Below, piece after piece: positions 10,891 to 21,405 of a stretch of 64,000 nt of DNA. Made by a program: the position numbers and the translations under genes. Location: positions 9,052,001 through 9,116,000 of the forward strand of contig NC_016472.1 in the NCBI RefSeq assembly GCF_000226095.1. The letters are read 5' to 3'. Source of the DNA: Thermothelomyces thermophilus ATCC 42464. Taxonomy: Eukaryota; Ascomycota; Sordariomycetes; Sordariales; Chaetomiaceae. Positions within the stretch are counted from its first letter, which is position 1. The number at the start of each line of letters is the position of its first letter. Under the pieces are notes generated by a model that was not told the DNA's origin, did no database searches, and worked only from the letters and a program-made list of their open reading frames with translations.

Positions 10891-11490
10891 ATGTCGAACC
10901 CAGAAGCGCAAGCCGCGCAGGCGGCGCATCAGGCGCTCATCGAGCAGCTCGACATTCACTCCATCCACAAGACGTTCCGCAACCCGCACTGGCGCCCCAA
11001 CCAGCGCCGCAACAAGAACGTCAAGGCCATCCTGGGCGACGCGTCGCGCAAGGAAGCCTCGGTCAACGCGACACCGCGGGAGAACAGCGGCGCAGTGACT
11101 CCGTCGCAGGATAACGACGGGCTCTCGACGAGCGGCACCTCGACCCCGGCCGTCCCCTCCGCCACCGGCTCGACCAACCCGCCGAACCTCGCCCAGGCGT
11201 CACGCAGCCTGTCCAAGCTTGTCCTCGAAAAGGCGCTGTCCGCGTCCTCCCAGCAGCCAAACGGCGCGTCCTCGGCGCCCACGGCAACCTACACCAACAT
11301 CGAGAGCGCGCCGAGCCTCGCGCCCTTGAAGCACTACTGCGACGTGACCGGCCTGCCGGCACCGTACATGGACCCCAAGACGAGGATGCGGTATCATAAT
11401 AAGGAGGTGTTTGCCATGATTAGAAGTCTCCCCCAGGGCGTTGGCGAGCAGTTCTTGGAGGCAAGAGGCGCCCACACGGTTCTCAAGTAA
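10891..11490 (+). CDS. ies6: Ies6, INO80 complex subunit (YL1 C-terminal domain)
   Basis: Intronless, 199 residues. Ies6 binds Arp5 and the INO80 ATPase insert and is needed for remodelling activity. The N-terminal third has HKTFRNPHWRPNQRRNKNVK, a conserved basic Ies6 segment. The middle is Ser/Thr/Pro-rich and probably disordered. The C-terminal YL1_C domain runs from about residue 146 (YCDVTGLPAPYMDPKTRMRY) and ends with the family-typical LPQGVGEQFLEARGA. Starting at the ATG at 10891 gives the expected N-terminus. Its partner gene arp5 lies 3.3 kb upstream on the other strand. Confidence 0.93.
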   Translation: MSNPEAQAAQAAHQALIEQLDIHSIHKTFRNPHWRPNQRRNKNVKAILGDASRKEASVNATPRENSGAVTPSQDNDGLSTSGTSTPAVPSATGSTNPPNLAQASRSLSKLVLEKALSASSQQPNGASSAPTATYTNIESAPSLAPLKHYCDVTGLPAPYMDPKTRMRYHNKEVFAMIRSLPQGVGEQFLEARGAHTVLK

Positions 11491-11981
11491 AAAGGAAAGG
11501 ACGGAATGCGGACGCCGGCCATCGGGAAGGGTTGCTGCTGCCATTTCGTGAAAATTCTAGATTGCACCATCGGCAGACGCCGGAATCTGGGGCGGTAACA
11601 GTTTGACGCGCTGCACCTTCCCTCGAAGTCATGTCCACCGACAGGATCCTGTCACCGAAGCTGACGATTCGCTCTCGCCCTATGGCCCGGGCTCGCGACT
11701 ACCTTGCCGGCCGTGCTCTGCCTCATGTTATCGTTTACTGCAGGCTCCTGCCGGTACATTATGACACCGTTGTGCGCACTCAGCCACCGGATGAGCAATT
11801 CCGCGGTCATGCTCTCGACTAGCAGTCTTTAGCGAGGGAAACCCGCAATTTTATTTCCCACGATATCTCACATTATACCCATTGAGAGTAATCATTAGCA
11901 GTCCGGTTCCCTCGCTGGACGCTGAGCGGACAGAACAAAACGCAACGGCGACGTCCAGGCGTTGAATCCGGTGACTCAACA
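11491..11981. other. Intergenic ies6 to small membrane protein gene
   Basis: These 491 bases between two same-strand genes contain the ies6 3' UTR and the next promoter. No further feature was recognised. Confidence 0.55.
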
Positions 11982-12429
11982 ATGGATTCCTCGCCCTCTG
12001 GGACCCCGACCCGGCAGCCCGCCCCAGAAACCCCAACCCCTCCCCAGACGCAGGATTTTGCGCGTCACACATCGTTCCTCTCGTCGGGGATCGTCACCCC
12101 TAGTCCAAGCACTCGAACAGACGTCCCTCTGTTGCCGACCAACTACCCCGTCCCACCCGTACCCGGCAACCACGAAAAGCACGCGCCGTAAGGTTGCCGC
12201 ACCCCGCAATTTCAGGGTCGGGCGCTAACAAGCCGTCGGCTGCAGAAAACCACACTGGAGGCGGTTTCTGACGAGTGTCAACGAGTTCTTGCTGGGGAAG
12301 GAAAAGGCATCGGTGTATTGGTATGCAAGTCTCACGTCGGTCCTCGCTGCCCTAGTTGTCACGGGCTCGAGCATCTTCGGCTGGCCGCCGCTGCCCATCT
12401 GGGAGTACCTTCGACACGCGACGGGCTGA
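11982..12429 (+). CDS. Small single-pass membrane protein, unknown function
   Basis: Predicted join 11982-12187, 12246-12429, 129 residues. I do not recognise the family. The first 70 residues are rich in Pro, Thr and Ser (RQPAPETPTPPQTQDF) and likely disordered. After a 58-base GTAAGG-CAG intron comes KPHWRRFLTSVNEFLLGKE, a basic amphipathic stretch, then one hydrophobic helix (about residues 90-113, YASLTSVLAALVVTGSSIFG) and a short tail, PLPIWEYLRHATG. The join keeps frame and turns an interrupted frame into a sensible tail-anchored or single-pass topology, which supports the splice. The location is unknown; a short membrane protein of mitochondria or ER is possible but not shown. Confidence 0.65.
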
Positions 12430-13399
12430 CGACGGGATGGCGAAGGCTCTTGCGCAAAGGACTGAAGATGAAGGATGTGCCGGAAGGGATGTCAGCGGGA
12501 TGACGGTATCGGAAGCGCGGTGTTGGCGATTGGAGTGAGCTAGAGGGGGGAACACCATGGGTCATCACGGCTACGGAAGAGGATTCACACTGCAAGATAA
12601 CCACGTATTGTAATTGTGTACGACCAACAAAGTCAGGCCCCGACTATGCACTCGCTACCTCTCGACAGCAAGATGACAGTCGACGCCCCGGCTTAATCGT
12701 GACCGGGTTCTTATGTGCCTTTGATGTTCGACAGATCACCGAGAAAGGACGGAGAAACCAAACTCAGTTGCTCCAGCGTTCGCTGGAGCCGTCGCGGCAA
12801 GTTGAGAGTATTGTAAAGAGTACCTAGAAATTGAAAAAAGAGAACTGAGCCCTACCTTTGCTGCATTCTCGGGCGCGCAGAGCCAACTCCAATACCGCAT
12901 CAGAGCCCCTGCCACGAGTATGCGTTTGTGTTTTCATTATCACTGATGATTGAATACACCTTGAATGAGATCCATGGAGAGGCCATGTTTTGACTGGTGT
13001 GTATGTCCCAATTGCTTTGACAATGATGACAACCCGGTCATTGTGAAGTTCATTTCTGGCAGCAAGAAAACGTTTTTAGACCAGCCAGAAAAGGGTCCCA
13101 ACGTTGCTGCATTTTGCCCAATCAGAGAGAGGCCTGCGGTTCCCAGGTTCCAGGTTACCTTAAACACTAATCCGTACAGTACCTGCCGGAGCCATCGGCA
13201 GTCTGTCGCCTTGGCGACTTGTTAGCTCTTTTTCACGTTTCGAGTCGCGCCGCGCAACAAGACCAACAAAGAGATAAAACAGAACGATCTCGAGCGACTC
13301 TAAGAACCACTGCCGGTCTCTTGAGCTTCACTTCATTTGCGCGAATTGCTAATATACTACCTTCTTTTCCGAATTGCCCCCATACTCCGCCCAGCGAAA
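12430..13399. other. Intergenic upstream of got1
   Basis: No gene is supported in 970 bases. A near copy of the dispersed motif (CTAATCCGTAC) occurs near 13167. The right end should contain the got1 promoter and leader. Confidence 0.55.
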
Positions 13400-14267
13400 A
13401 TGCCTACCATGTGGTTATCAGATTCGCAAAGTACGTCCCCTAACTCCTTAAAACCCCTTATCCTGCAGCCGCGCTCGGGGAGGAGTTGACCTCCAGCGCC
13501 GGCGGCGCAAACCGAGCCAAAACCGCAAGAGCAGAGCTAACACGGCCCTCGCGCAGAAATTGGAGTCGCCTTTTGCTCCGGCGGTATGTGCGATCTCGAA
13601 CCCCTCAGCCTCTCCGGCGCGCGACCTCGACCGATGCCGCTCGTTCTTTCCCCCTCGACCTTTGTGATTGCCTCCTGCCCAGGCAGCATACGCTGACCGC
13701 CGCCTCTCTTTTTCCTTCCTTTTTTTTCCCCACGAAAACAGGCGGCTTCTTCCTCGTAGCAGGCGTCCTCCTTTTCTTCGACCGCGCCATGCTCGCAATG
13801 GGCAACGTTAGTTTGCGCCCCCCCCACCCCCTTCTTTCCACAACCCCCATTCACGCCCATATCTATATATCTACATAAAGTTATATAATCCGCGCCGACT
13901 AACATTTTGGCTCCCGCTCGGCCGCCCCGCGCGGCGCGGCGCGGCTCGTTTCGCTCTCGTCGTCCAGATCCTCTTCCTGATCGGGCTCACCATCATCATC
14001 GGCCCGCAAAAGACGGCCCTCTTCTTCGCGCGCAAGCAGAAGCTCAAGGGCACCGCCGCCTTCTTCGGCGGGCTCGCCCTCATCCTGCTCCGATGGCCGC
14101 TGACGGGCTTCCTGGTCGAGCTGTACGGCATCATGGTGCTGTTTGGCGACTTCCTGGGCACCATCGCCGGCTTCGCCCGCAATCTGCCCGTCGTCGGGCC
14201 CTACATCGGCCTGGCCGTCGACCGGATCGGACTGGGCGAGCGCAGGAACGCCGATCTGCCTGTTTAA
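13400..14267 (+). CDS. got1: Got1, Golgi/ER vesicle transport membrane protein
   Basis: Predicted join 13400-13430, 13557-13583, 13742-13806, 13968-14267, 140 residues, close to the usual 138. Got1 is a four-helix membrane protein that cycles between ER and Golgi and helps fusion or budding of COPII vesicles. The exons give MPTMWLSDSQ, KIGVAFCSGG, GFFLVAGVLLFFDRAMLAMG and, in the last exon, ILFLIGLTIIIGPQKTALFF with LKGTAAFFGG, the Got1 signature, then a C-terminal NLPVVGPYIGLAVDRIG. Exon 2 is only 27 bases. All donors are GTACG, GTATG or GTTAG and the acceptors CAG, and phases agree throughout. Confidence 0.93.
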
Positions 14268-15116
14268 AGGAGAAGCATAGAAGGAACGTGTGAGGAGGCG
14301 CCGGGGAAAAAGGGGAAAAAAAAAAGAGGGGGCGAGCTGAGCAGTTCTAAGAGGAGATGCGATAAGCTGGCAACCAAAGGCGGTTGCTGTCGCTGTCCTT
14401 TTGATGCCTGGGCGGGATATAATAACCATATATGTAACACGAGGGCGGCAGAAGACGTGCTCGCGTTTAGGGATCCCCGGAGGCGAAGGGTGATGATGAT
14501 GATGAGCAACCCCGCCCGGAGCTGAGAGGAAAAAGGGGAAGATTTTGGATGATGCTTTACGGGTCACTGGCCGGTTCCTCGTCGGAAGGAGCATGATGAC
14601 GGCGTTCTGGGAGACGTTACAATAATGCTATTTTTTTAATGAGGAGGGAGTTCTGGTTCCTGGCAAAAGCTCTGTACTCTACAAGAAAGAAATGGAGAAA
14701 CTGAGAGAGATCACGCGTCGACCACATCCTTACACAAATACTCTCGGGGATGGACGAGTCAAAGACACGTAAGACGCGCTTTCCAGCACAGGCTCAAGGG
14801 GGGCATGTTCCATCTGCAGAAACGCGGGACTCGAAGCCCCTGGGCCTCGGGCCGGGCCCAGCTAGGCTACACGAAGCAAACCTGCGCGTCATCAAATCGA
14901 GAATTCCTCGTCCGCAGGGTGCCCACCTCCCTGTCTTCTGTTGTATGAGTCTATTATGTACTGACAGCATCTCCTCCTCCAAATCGTCGCTGAAGCTGGA
15001 AACAAACGGCTGGTTCTGGTCTCGTGATGTGCAATTTTGTTCAGGTATCCATCCTTCCTTCCTAGAAACCCCATCCGAGCGAAGGCTCGCGCTTCGGGCA
15101 CGGAAAGGCGGGTAGT
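14268..15116. other. Intergenic between convergent got1 and profilin
   Basis: Tail-to-tail interval of 849 bases with both 3' UTRs. No gene is seen. A short ATGATG repeat lies near 14492-14503. Confidence 0.55.
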
Positions 15117-15923
15117 TTAGTAGCCCTGGTTGATGAGATAATCGCCGAGGGCCTCGACCGTCTGTGTCGCGTTGCCGGCCTGGACGTTCTCGCCGTAGTG
15201 ACCAATGAGGATGGCCTGTTTCGTCTTGACGATGCAGATACCGGTCCTGCCCTATATTCACGCGGTCACACGCCTTAGCTGACCTGGCCCGTCATGGTAG
15301 ATATGGGCAGGCTTCGTCAAGCGCGCGGGAAAGGGGAGAGGGGTGGGGTGGGGTGAGGTGAGAAGCGGGTGTGTGGGGATACGCACCTGGCGCCCGTAAA
15401 TGTGCTTGTCCTCGATTCTAAAGGCTACGTAGCGCTCGCCAGCGACGTGAATGCCGTCCGAGAACGCCTTGGTTACCGCTGGGCCACCCTTGTCTGCCTC
15501 GTCCAGGATGGCGACGATATTCTTGAGCTCGTCGGCGCCAACCTGCAACAGAAACGTGTTAGGCCGTGCTCGACTTGTCTTTTAAAGCGTTTTTAATCCG
15601 GTGCGTCAAGGGGTGGAGATGTCCAGGGTTGGCGGTGTGATGGGAGCGGCTTACCGCGAACCCCGGGGTCGCGGCCCAGGTGCTGTCGCCGGCAGCGCTG
15701 ACGATGCAAGCCTTGTCGATGTGGCCGGAGCCAACCAGGCTTGGTCGGAGAGTCAGTCACTCGTACACGATCTTGCAAAAAATACCACGTTCGGGGAGCG
15801 GTTCGATGCCGTACCTCGAGTCAACGTAGGCTGTTGAGAAGCTCGGTGTTAGCTCCCAGTCAAGATCCAAACCACAAGTGGGGTTGTCAAGTCGTGACAA
15901 GAGCTCATACCTTGCCAAGACAT
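15117..15923 (-). CDS. pfy1: Profilin, actin monomer-binding protein
   Basis: Predicted complement(join 15117-15251, 15387-15542, 15655-15739, 15815-15830, 15911-15923), 134 residues. Profilin binds G-actin, poly-proline and phosphoinositides and feeds formin-driven actin assembly. MSWQAYVDS is the classic fungal profilin start. The later exons give [40 protein letters not shown] and [14 protein letters not shown], then [20 protein letters not shown] and the terminal GDYLINQGY. The first two coding exons are 13 and 16 bases long; they are accepted because the joined protein matches the family without a gap. The total length is normal. Confidence 0.93.
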
Positions 15924-18702
15924 GGTGGGCTGCGGCGGCTTTGTTATCTGAAAGTTCTGAGAGTATCGCGGGTATTTGGAGGAGAAGGAACGGAGACGAA
16001 GGGTAGCTTTTGATGGTGTTGCAGGAAAGTTGTCGGTGGACAGACAACTCGGCTTGATGGACTTTCGACCTCCTCATACCCCGCCAGCTTGGGCAGATTC
16101 CATCACCTCGAAGAGAGTGGGGTTCAGCTCCATGCCAGCCCGCGCCCAATGTAGTCATTATGTAAGCTAGCTGCTCCACTTCCAGACCGCCAACTCGCTC
16201 GAAGTCCGCAATTTTTTTTTTTTTTTTTTTTCACCGTCAGTTTGCGAGAACTCGCGGTGATCCGACTCCCAAAGAGCGGGAGCAACCGCAAATGGCTTTA
16301 TTGGCGGCATTTGACATGCACTCGCTCATCGAAAAGATGTGATGCGCGGATGCGAACTGTTGTTGGTTACATCACGCTGTAGAAATACTACTCCCGTCAT
16401 GCACTCGAGCAATCACTGCTTCGAGCTTTGTTGAGCAACACGGTATTTAAAGTCCAAGAGCATGCTCGCAACAACCGTTCGGCAATGCCCCGACAACCGA
16501 ACCCTTTGTTTACACTACTCTTCAAATTTGAACGCGTCAATATTAGGGTACGTTGGGTCGAGTTCAAAGAACGATTTCCGACTTCTTAAAGCGTTCATAC
16601 TACACTGTATGTACTCCACGCAGCAACAAGCTTCCTCGGCATTGCCGATACGTCAACCCGAGGATGGGCAAGTTTTAGCGAGGATAAGCACATCGCAACT
16701 TGATGTCGTGACTCGATCTTGAAACAAACCGCAAGTACTGTGTAGTGTACCAATTTCACTCATCAGATCGGGCGAACTGGTCGGGCCCACTCGAGCAGTT
16801 CGATCGATGGCTACACGGGCTCGAGATGGTCCCTTAAGGCTCCGCTCGAAACCTTCAACCGGTTCAAGCGGGTGGAAGGAATTACCGAGCGTGCCCGAGC
16901 GCTTCATTTCACATCTGTCCAGCTTCATCTGCCCAGGGGCTCCCTCCCTATAAGGTCGGCGTTTACCATTGCTTGGCCGATCAATTTAACTTCTCATACG
17001 AGCATCCACAAGCCGAATTCTGCGGATTACACTACAGGGCCATCCCCGACGCCTGGTGTTTGTGGGAATGTGCATGTGTCTGAGACACGCCTTCCCGGCT
17101 GGACCCTTGCCACCTTGCTCGGTTCCAACGTGCCGACGTTCGGATGATGCTTGGCACCCGCTTCATGGTCAACGACATCAGACAAGGGAACAACAAAAAC
17201 GGAAGGCAGGCCACATGCTGAAAGTGGCAAGCAAAATCTCCCGCCCCTCTTGGCTTGTTCGGAGGCATGGGTCATTGGACAGGGCATTCCGAAACCAGAC
17301 AGCTGGCGGTTTGGGTACTGGTAATCCTTGAACATGGAGGTAAGTTCCGCCTGTTCTACACTAACTATCCCCCCCGGGTCCTTCAATCTCGACAGCGTCG
17401 CAGAGCGACAGTGAGGATTGCCGCGCTGTTGCACCAGCCAGCGACCGATCATGATAGGGCTACGGGACATTCCAAAGCTTGGCATTTTGCCAGATCACCA
17501 AAAGCGGTCTAGACATCCGTACATGCTGCGTACAGTATGCCTCGCTAGCGAGCGCAGCTGCCCCTGGAACCAGGCCCCCCAAGTAGTTTGATCAAACGAT
17601 TCCTAACATTCGAGTTGCGCCGTGCGTGTATAATGTGCTCAATAAGTAAGGACCATATGAGCACAAGAGGCAGAGGAGGAAAAGGCCAAGCTTGCAAGCC
17701 TCCCCGTTTTGGAAGGGACACCTCGCAATAAAGGGGGTGCTGTGTTTCGTGTGGAAACGGGGGGAGGGAACACCCAAGGTATGTACTGTACCTAACCTGG
17801 GCAGAATTGGAAGGCAGTAACTACACTACTTTCCGTTCACATCGCAACCAGCTCTGTCCATTCAGGGCAAATCTCGGAAATGACCGAGGCGAGCGATGCA
17901 ACTGAGCCTATTAGCAGACATGTCGCTTCCCGATCGGCGGCGCACCTCTCCGTTCTGCATCGGGTGGTCAGCATCGGGTGGTCAGCATCGGGTGGTCAGC
18001 ATCGCAACGACTGAGGGGGAGGCTTTTTGGGTTCTGAGACAGCCTTGCAAAACAACCGCCCCGGGAACCCGGGGGCATCCCCGCACAGGTTTTGCTGCAC
18101 CCCTCGATCGTTCGACCGACCAGGGGGGTGAGGGGCGGGAACACGGGTAGGAAATGTGTTGCGCTTCGGTCACTCACCCGTACACGAGTGTGCACAGGAG
18201 ACGAGACTCCCTGCTGGCGATCAACCTCGTTCAGAATAACCGCCGTCCATCTCAGACCGACACTGCTGCCAGGGAGCACAAAGAACGTGTCGTCGAAGGC
18301 CTTTTTAGGCTCTTTTTGCAGAAACTGTTTGTCGAGAGAGAGGATCGGTCGGACGGCATATGTAAGTGGTAAATGTCCCGTTTTCTGCCAACCACAGGGC
18401 CACTCCGAGGTCCTTTCTTCACTTGTGTTCGCCGCGAGCAAGGCTCGTGCCTCGTTTCTCGCTTTCTTGCGGTTTGCGATGACTACTGTCTTGTAAACCG
18501 TTTTCTTTTAAACTGTTCCTAGAGGGCAGCTCCTGTTCTCATTTTTTTGGCCAATTGGATCTCTCAAAAAATCATCATCTCCAAAGGCCAGGGGCCATTC
18601 CCGCACGATCGGTGTGGAACAGCCGACGGACAGCAGGACCCCTGGCAATCCCGGCCTGTGGATAGTTATACACTAGCTTTTGCGTTTGTCCCAACGGGCG
18701 CC
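15924..18702. other. Long gene-free interval
   Basis: The 2.8 kb between the profilin start and the next gene holds only short open frames of no recognisable family. It contains a T20 run at 16212-16231, a three-copy 14-base tandem at 17957-17998, and scattered GTACAGTA-like sequence. The left end is the profilin promoter. An untranslated leader or additional 5' exon of the following gene could lie on the right, because its start is unclear. Confidence 0.5.
17957..17998 (+). repeat. 14-base tandem repeat, three perfect copies
   Basis: The unit GCATCGGGTGGTCA occurs three times with no mismatch and a partial fourth copy (GCATCG) follows. It lies between genes, about 700 bases before the next predicted start. 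Confidence 0.9.
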
Positions 18703-20931
18703 ATGTTGGAAGTGGTTAGTCAATCCAACCTGTTCTGGGCGGGGACCGGGACAGGGACAGGTTCGGCGAGTGCGGCGGACGGGGGTGCGGCGGATGGGGA
18801 TGGGGATGCGGATGTTAAGCATCCAAGTGGTCCATTTCAACACAGGGGGCACGGTCCAGAAGCCACGGCGACCCTGGACCAAGGACATGGTCGTGTGTCA
18901 AGTCTTACCCTGCGTCCACGAGACACAAGCAGACGGGGCAGGCACCCGCCTCAAAACGCTGGCTTAACCCCCGTTGCGTTTCCCGGCGGGAGGAATCCGT
19001 ACCTCGATCGACCTCTACCTCCACCGCCATCAAGAGCCATCGCTGTCTTCGCCAACACAGCGCCGTTCAGAATGCTGGCCCGACCCAGCACATCTTCGGG
19101 GCCAACTTCCAACAAATCCACTGACGTGAAGCCCGGCTGGGACAAGCGGATTTCCAAGGACGACATCGCTCTGACGAGAACGGGCATGGGCACGGGGAGC
19201 AGCCTACATCCATCTGCAAGGTCTGGGGAGATTCCGATTGGGATGGCGCTGGGGAGTCCGACCCAGGACTCGGCTTCGTTTCCCGTGAGCCCACAGCCTG
19301 GGTGGTGGCAGCCGCAGACGCAGACGTCGGTCCAAACGAGCCATGACCATTCGCCCCCGTCGGTTCAATCTAGTCATGGCCATCCGCCTCCATCAGCGCA
19401 GACGCCGGAACCCACGATTCAGAGGTCGAAGACGCAGAAACGGAGGCTCTTCACCTCTCTCTTTGGCGGTCGAAAGCATGCGGAATCGTCCAAGACCGTG
19501 AGTTCTGCCGAGGCGGACCGCGGCGCATCGCCTTCACCGGCAACTGGGTCCAAGGCAGCCCCCGCCCCGGTCCGAAGCAACACAGTCGCCAGCAAAAAGA
19601 CACCGAAACACAAGCCCATCATCATCAAGTCGACGGCGGAGCCAGGGACGGACGCTAACGCCACGCCATCAAAGGCGCCGGCCGTCTCGGAGTCCGCCTC
19701 TTCGGCCTCGGCGAGCTGCACGGGGTTGCTCAACGTTGAAATCCCCGACATCAGGCTGGAGCGGTACAGTGTCATGTTCAGCGGCGTATTGAATTCTGGC
19801 GAGAGCAAATCCTCCTTGTTGGAACGGCGCCAAGCTACGCTCGAGAAACTTAAAACCATCAGCGACAGGATAGAGCACCAAGAACAGGATTACAAAACAA
19901 GGCCGCGTAGAGCGACCTCGCCCCAGCCGGTGAAATCACCTGCATTCTCACTCTTCCCCCAGACGCCAAACCGGCAATCGGTGGTGATCGCTACCACGGC
20001 AGCAGGGATGGCCTCAACAACGTCATTAGCCCCTCCTTGTGGTCTCACTCGCTCCAACACTTCTCCAGCTTGCCTCCGATCGCCATCCAGGGCGAACTTC
20101 GAGTCACCGCCACAGCCTTTGCCGGAGCAGCCCAAGAAGGAAAAGAAGACGGTAACCATTGTCTCGCCCCGGACCATGGATGAGCGAACCCGCGCAGCCC
20201 GGGTGGAAAGGTTACGAGAGCAGCAGGCGCAACAGCAACAGGCGCAACGGAACCAGCAGGCACGATCCGAACCACGAATCACGGCGCCCTCGGCAACAAC
20301 CTTGCACTTCCATCCCAATGGATCCAGCCTGGTCCTCGACTCCCCGCAGCATAGCGCCGCCTCCTCTTCCTCCACGTCCTCGACCGAGACTGAATCCTAT
20401 TCTCCGCCCGCCTACCGCCCCGCATTGAAACCCAACCTCCCCGAACCCGAGTGGGAGATCATCACGCCTCCCTCTTCCACCTCTGCTGCCTCCCCCTCCT
20501 CCTCCTCCGCTAAACCATCAGAAAATACTACGCCACCCCGTCCCAATACCCGGTCTCCCTCGGTCCCCTCGTCCTCCATCGTCTCCCGCACCTCCCTCGA
20601 CACGCTCGCTACGTCCACCAGCACGGGGACCGCCCGCGTTTCGGTTGATGAGGAAGACGCAGCCCTCAAGGCGGCCGTGGAGATCTCGATTGCGCGGCAG
20701 ATCAGCATCTCGAGACAGCAGAGGCGGTTGCTGAAGCCGTTCGTCCGGGCGGGAGGCGGCGGCGGCGGCGTGAGTCCCGGTGCGAAGGACAAGAAGGGGG
20801 CTGGGCCCTCGTCGAAGCCGGATCAGCTGACAGTGGGGGTTATCAAGGGGAAGGTGATGCCCATCATGGTCGGGCCCGGGGCGCCGGGCGACCGAAGGAG
20901 CGAGAGGGGTGTGTTGGATGTTGCTGAGTGA
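18703..20931 (+). CDS. Large disordered conserved fungal protein, unknown function
   Basis: A single open frame to 20931, 742 residues if it starts at the first ATG, 18703. The frame is open back to about 18547 without an ATG, so an upstream exon is possible, and 19072 is an alternative start. I recognise no named domain. Most of the protein is Ser/Pro/Thr/Gln-rich and probably disordered. Two blocks look ordered and conserved: KTQKRRLFTSLFGGRKHAE (about residues 245-265) and VEIPDIRLERYSVMFSGVLN followed by a charged helix ending LEKLKTISDRIEHQ (about 346-395). A further coiled segment, ARVERLREQQAQQQQAQ, lies near residue 500. Low-complexity runs of Ser and a GGGGGG stretch near the C-terminus are present. 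The IPDIRLERYSVMF block is familiar from uncharacterised ascomycete proteins, and a signalling or scaffold role would be a guess. Confidence 0.7.
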   Translation: MLEVVSQSNLFWAGTGTGTGSASAADGGAADGDGDADVKHPSGPFQHRGHGPEATATLDQGHGRVSSLTLRPRDTSRRGRHPPQNAGLTPVAFPGGRNPYLDRPLPPPPSRAIAVFANTAPFRMLARPSTSSGPTSNKSTDVKPGWDKRISKDDIALTRTGMGTGSSLHPSARSGEIPIGMALGSPTQDSASFPVSPQPGWWQPQTQTSVQTSHDHSPPSVQSSHGHPPPSAQTPEPTIQRSKTQKRRLFTSLFGGRKHAESSKTVSSAEADRGASPSPATGSKAAPAPVRSNTVASKKTPKHKPIIIKSTAEPGTDANATPSKAPAVSESASSASASCTGLLNVEIPDIRLERYSVMFSGVLNSGESKSSLLERRQATLEKLKTISDRIEHQEQDYKTRPRRATSPQPVKSPAFSLFPQTPNRQSVVIATTAAGMASTTSLAPPCGLTRSNTSPACLRSPSRANFESPPQPLPEQPKKEKKTVTIVSPRTMDERTRAARVERLREQQAQQQQAQRNQQARSEPRITAPSATTLHFHPNGSSLVLDSPQHSAASSSSTSSTETESYSPPAYRPALKPNLPEPEWEIITPPSSTSAASPSSSSAKPSENTTPPRPNTRSPSVPSSSIVSRTSLDTLATSTSTGTARVSVDEEDAALKAAVEISIARQISISRQQRRLLKPFVRAGGGGGGVSPGAKDKKGAGPSSKPDQLTVGVIKGKVMPIMVGPGAPGDRRSERGVLDVAE

Positions 20932-21405
20932 TCTGGGGTGGGCAGAAGCTGGTTTTCGTTTCATCCCGGTATTATATTTCTTTTTTTCTTTTCCTATTCT
21001 GACTCTCGTTGAGGCCTCTCCCCTCGGCAAGGTCCGGGGGGTGGCGCACATCTTTGCTGTCAGGGACAGCCATTCTTTTCTGGTAGTTTGCCTTTTTCTG
21101 TCTGAGCGGGCGTTTTTTTTTTTTTTTTTTTTTTTTTAATCAGGTCTGGTGATTCTAGAAGACGGCCTTGACGGGCTGTTGTGTGATACCTTTTTGATTT
21201 ATGCGAGATACCTATACAATAAACATGGATACGGCTCGGTTGACCTTTTTTGGTTGTAATTGGGACACAAAGGCACACAGTTGGTAACATAAGCTACGAC
21301 GGCATGATGATACGCCGCAGTGCGCCCAAACCGTTTATTCGATTTGTCTTTGGCCCAATCTTCCCTGGGTTGCAAACACACCAGATTACAAGTGTTATGA
21401 TACAT
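20932..21405. other. Convergent intergenic interval
   Basis: The 474 bases between two stop codons hold both 3' UTRs and a T25 run (21113-21137). No gene is seen. Confidence 0.55.

Noticed and set aside
14815-14880. CTTCGAGTC-like T-arm on the minus strand
   Set aside because: The D and anticodon arms are missing and no cloverleaf can be drawn.
17027-17512. Overlapping open frames of about 80-150 codons on both strands
   Set aside because: No frame looks protein-like or matches a family, and overlapping frames on both strands point to chance in GC-balanced DNA.
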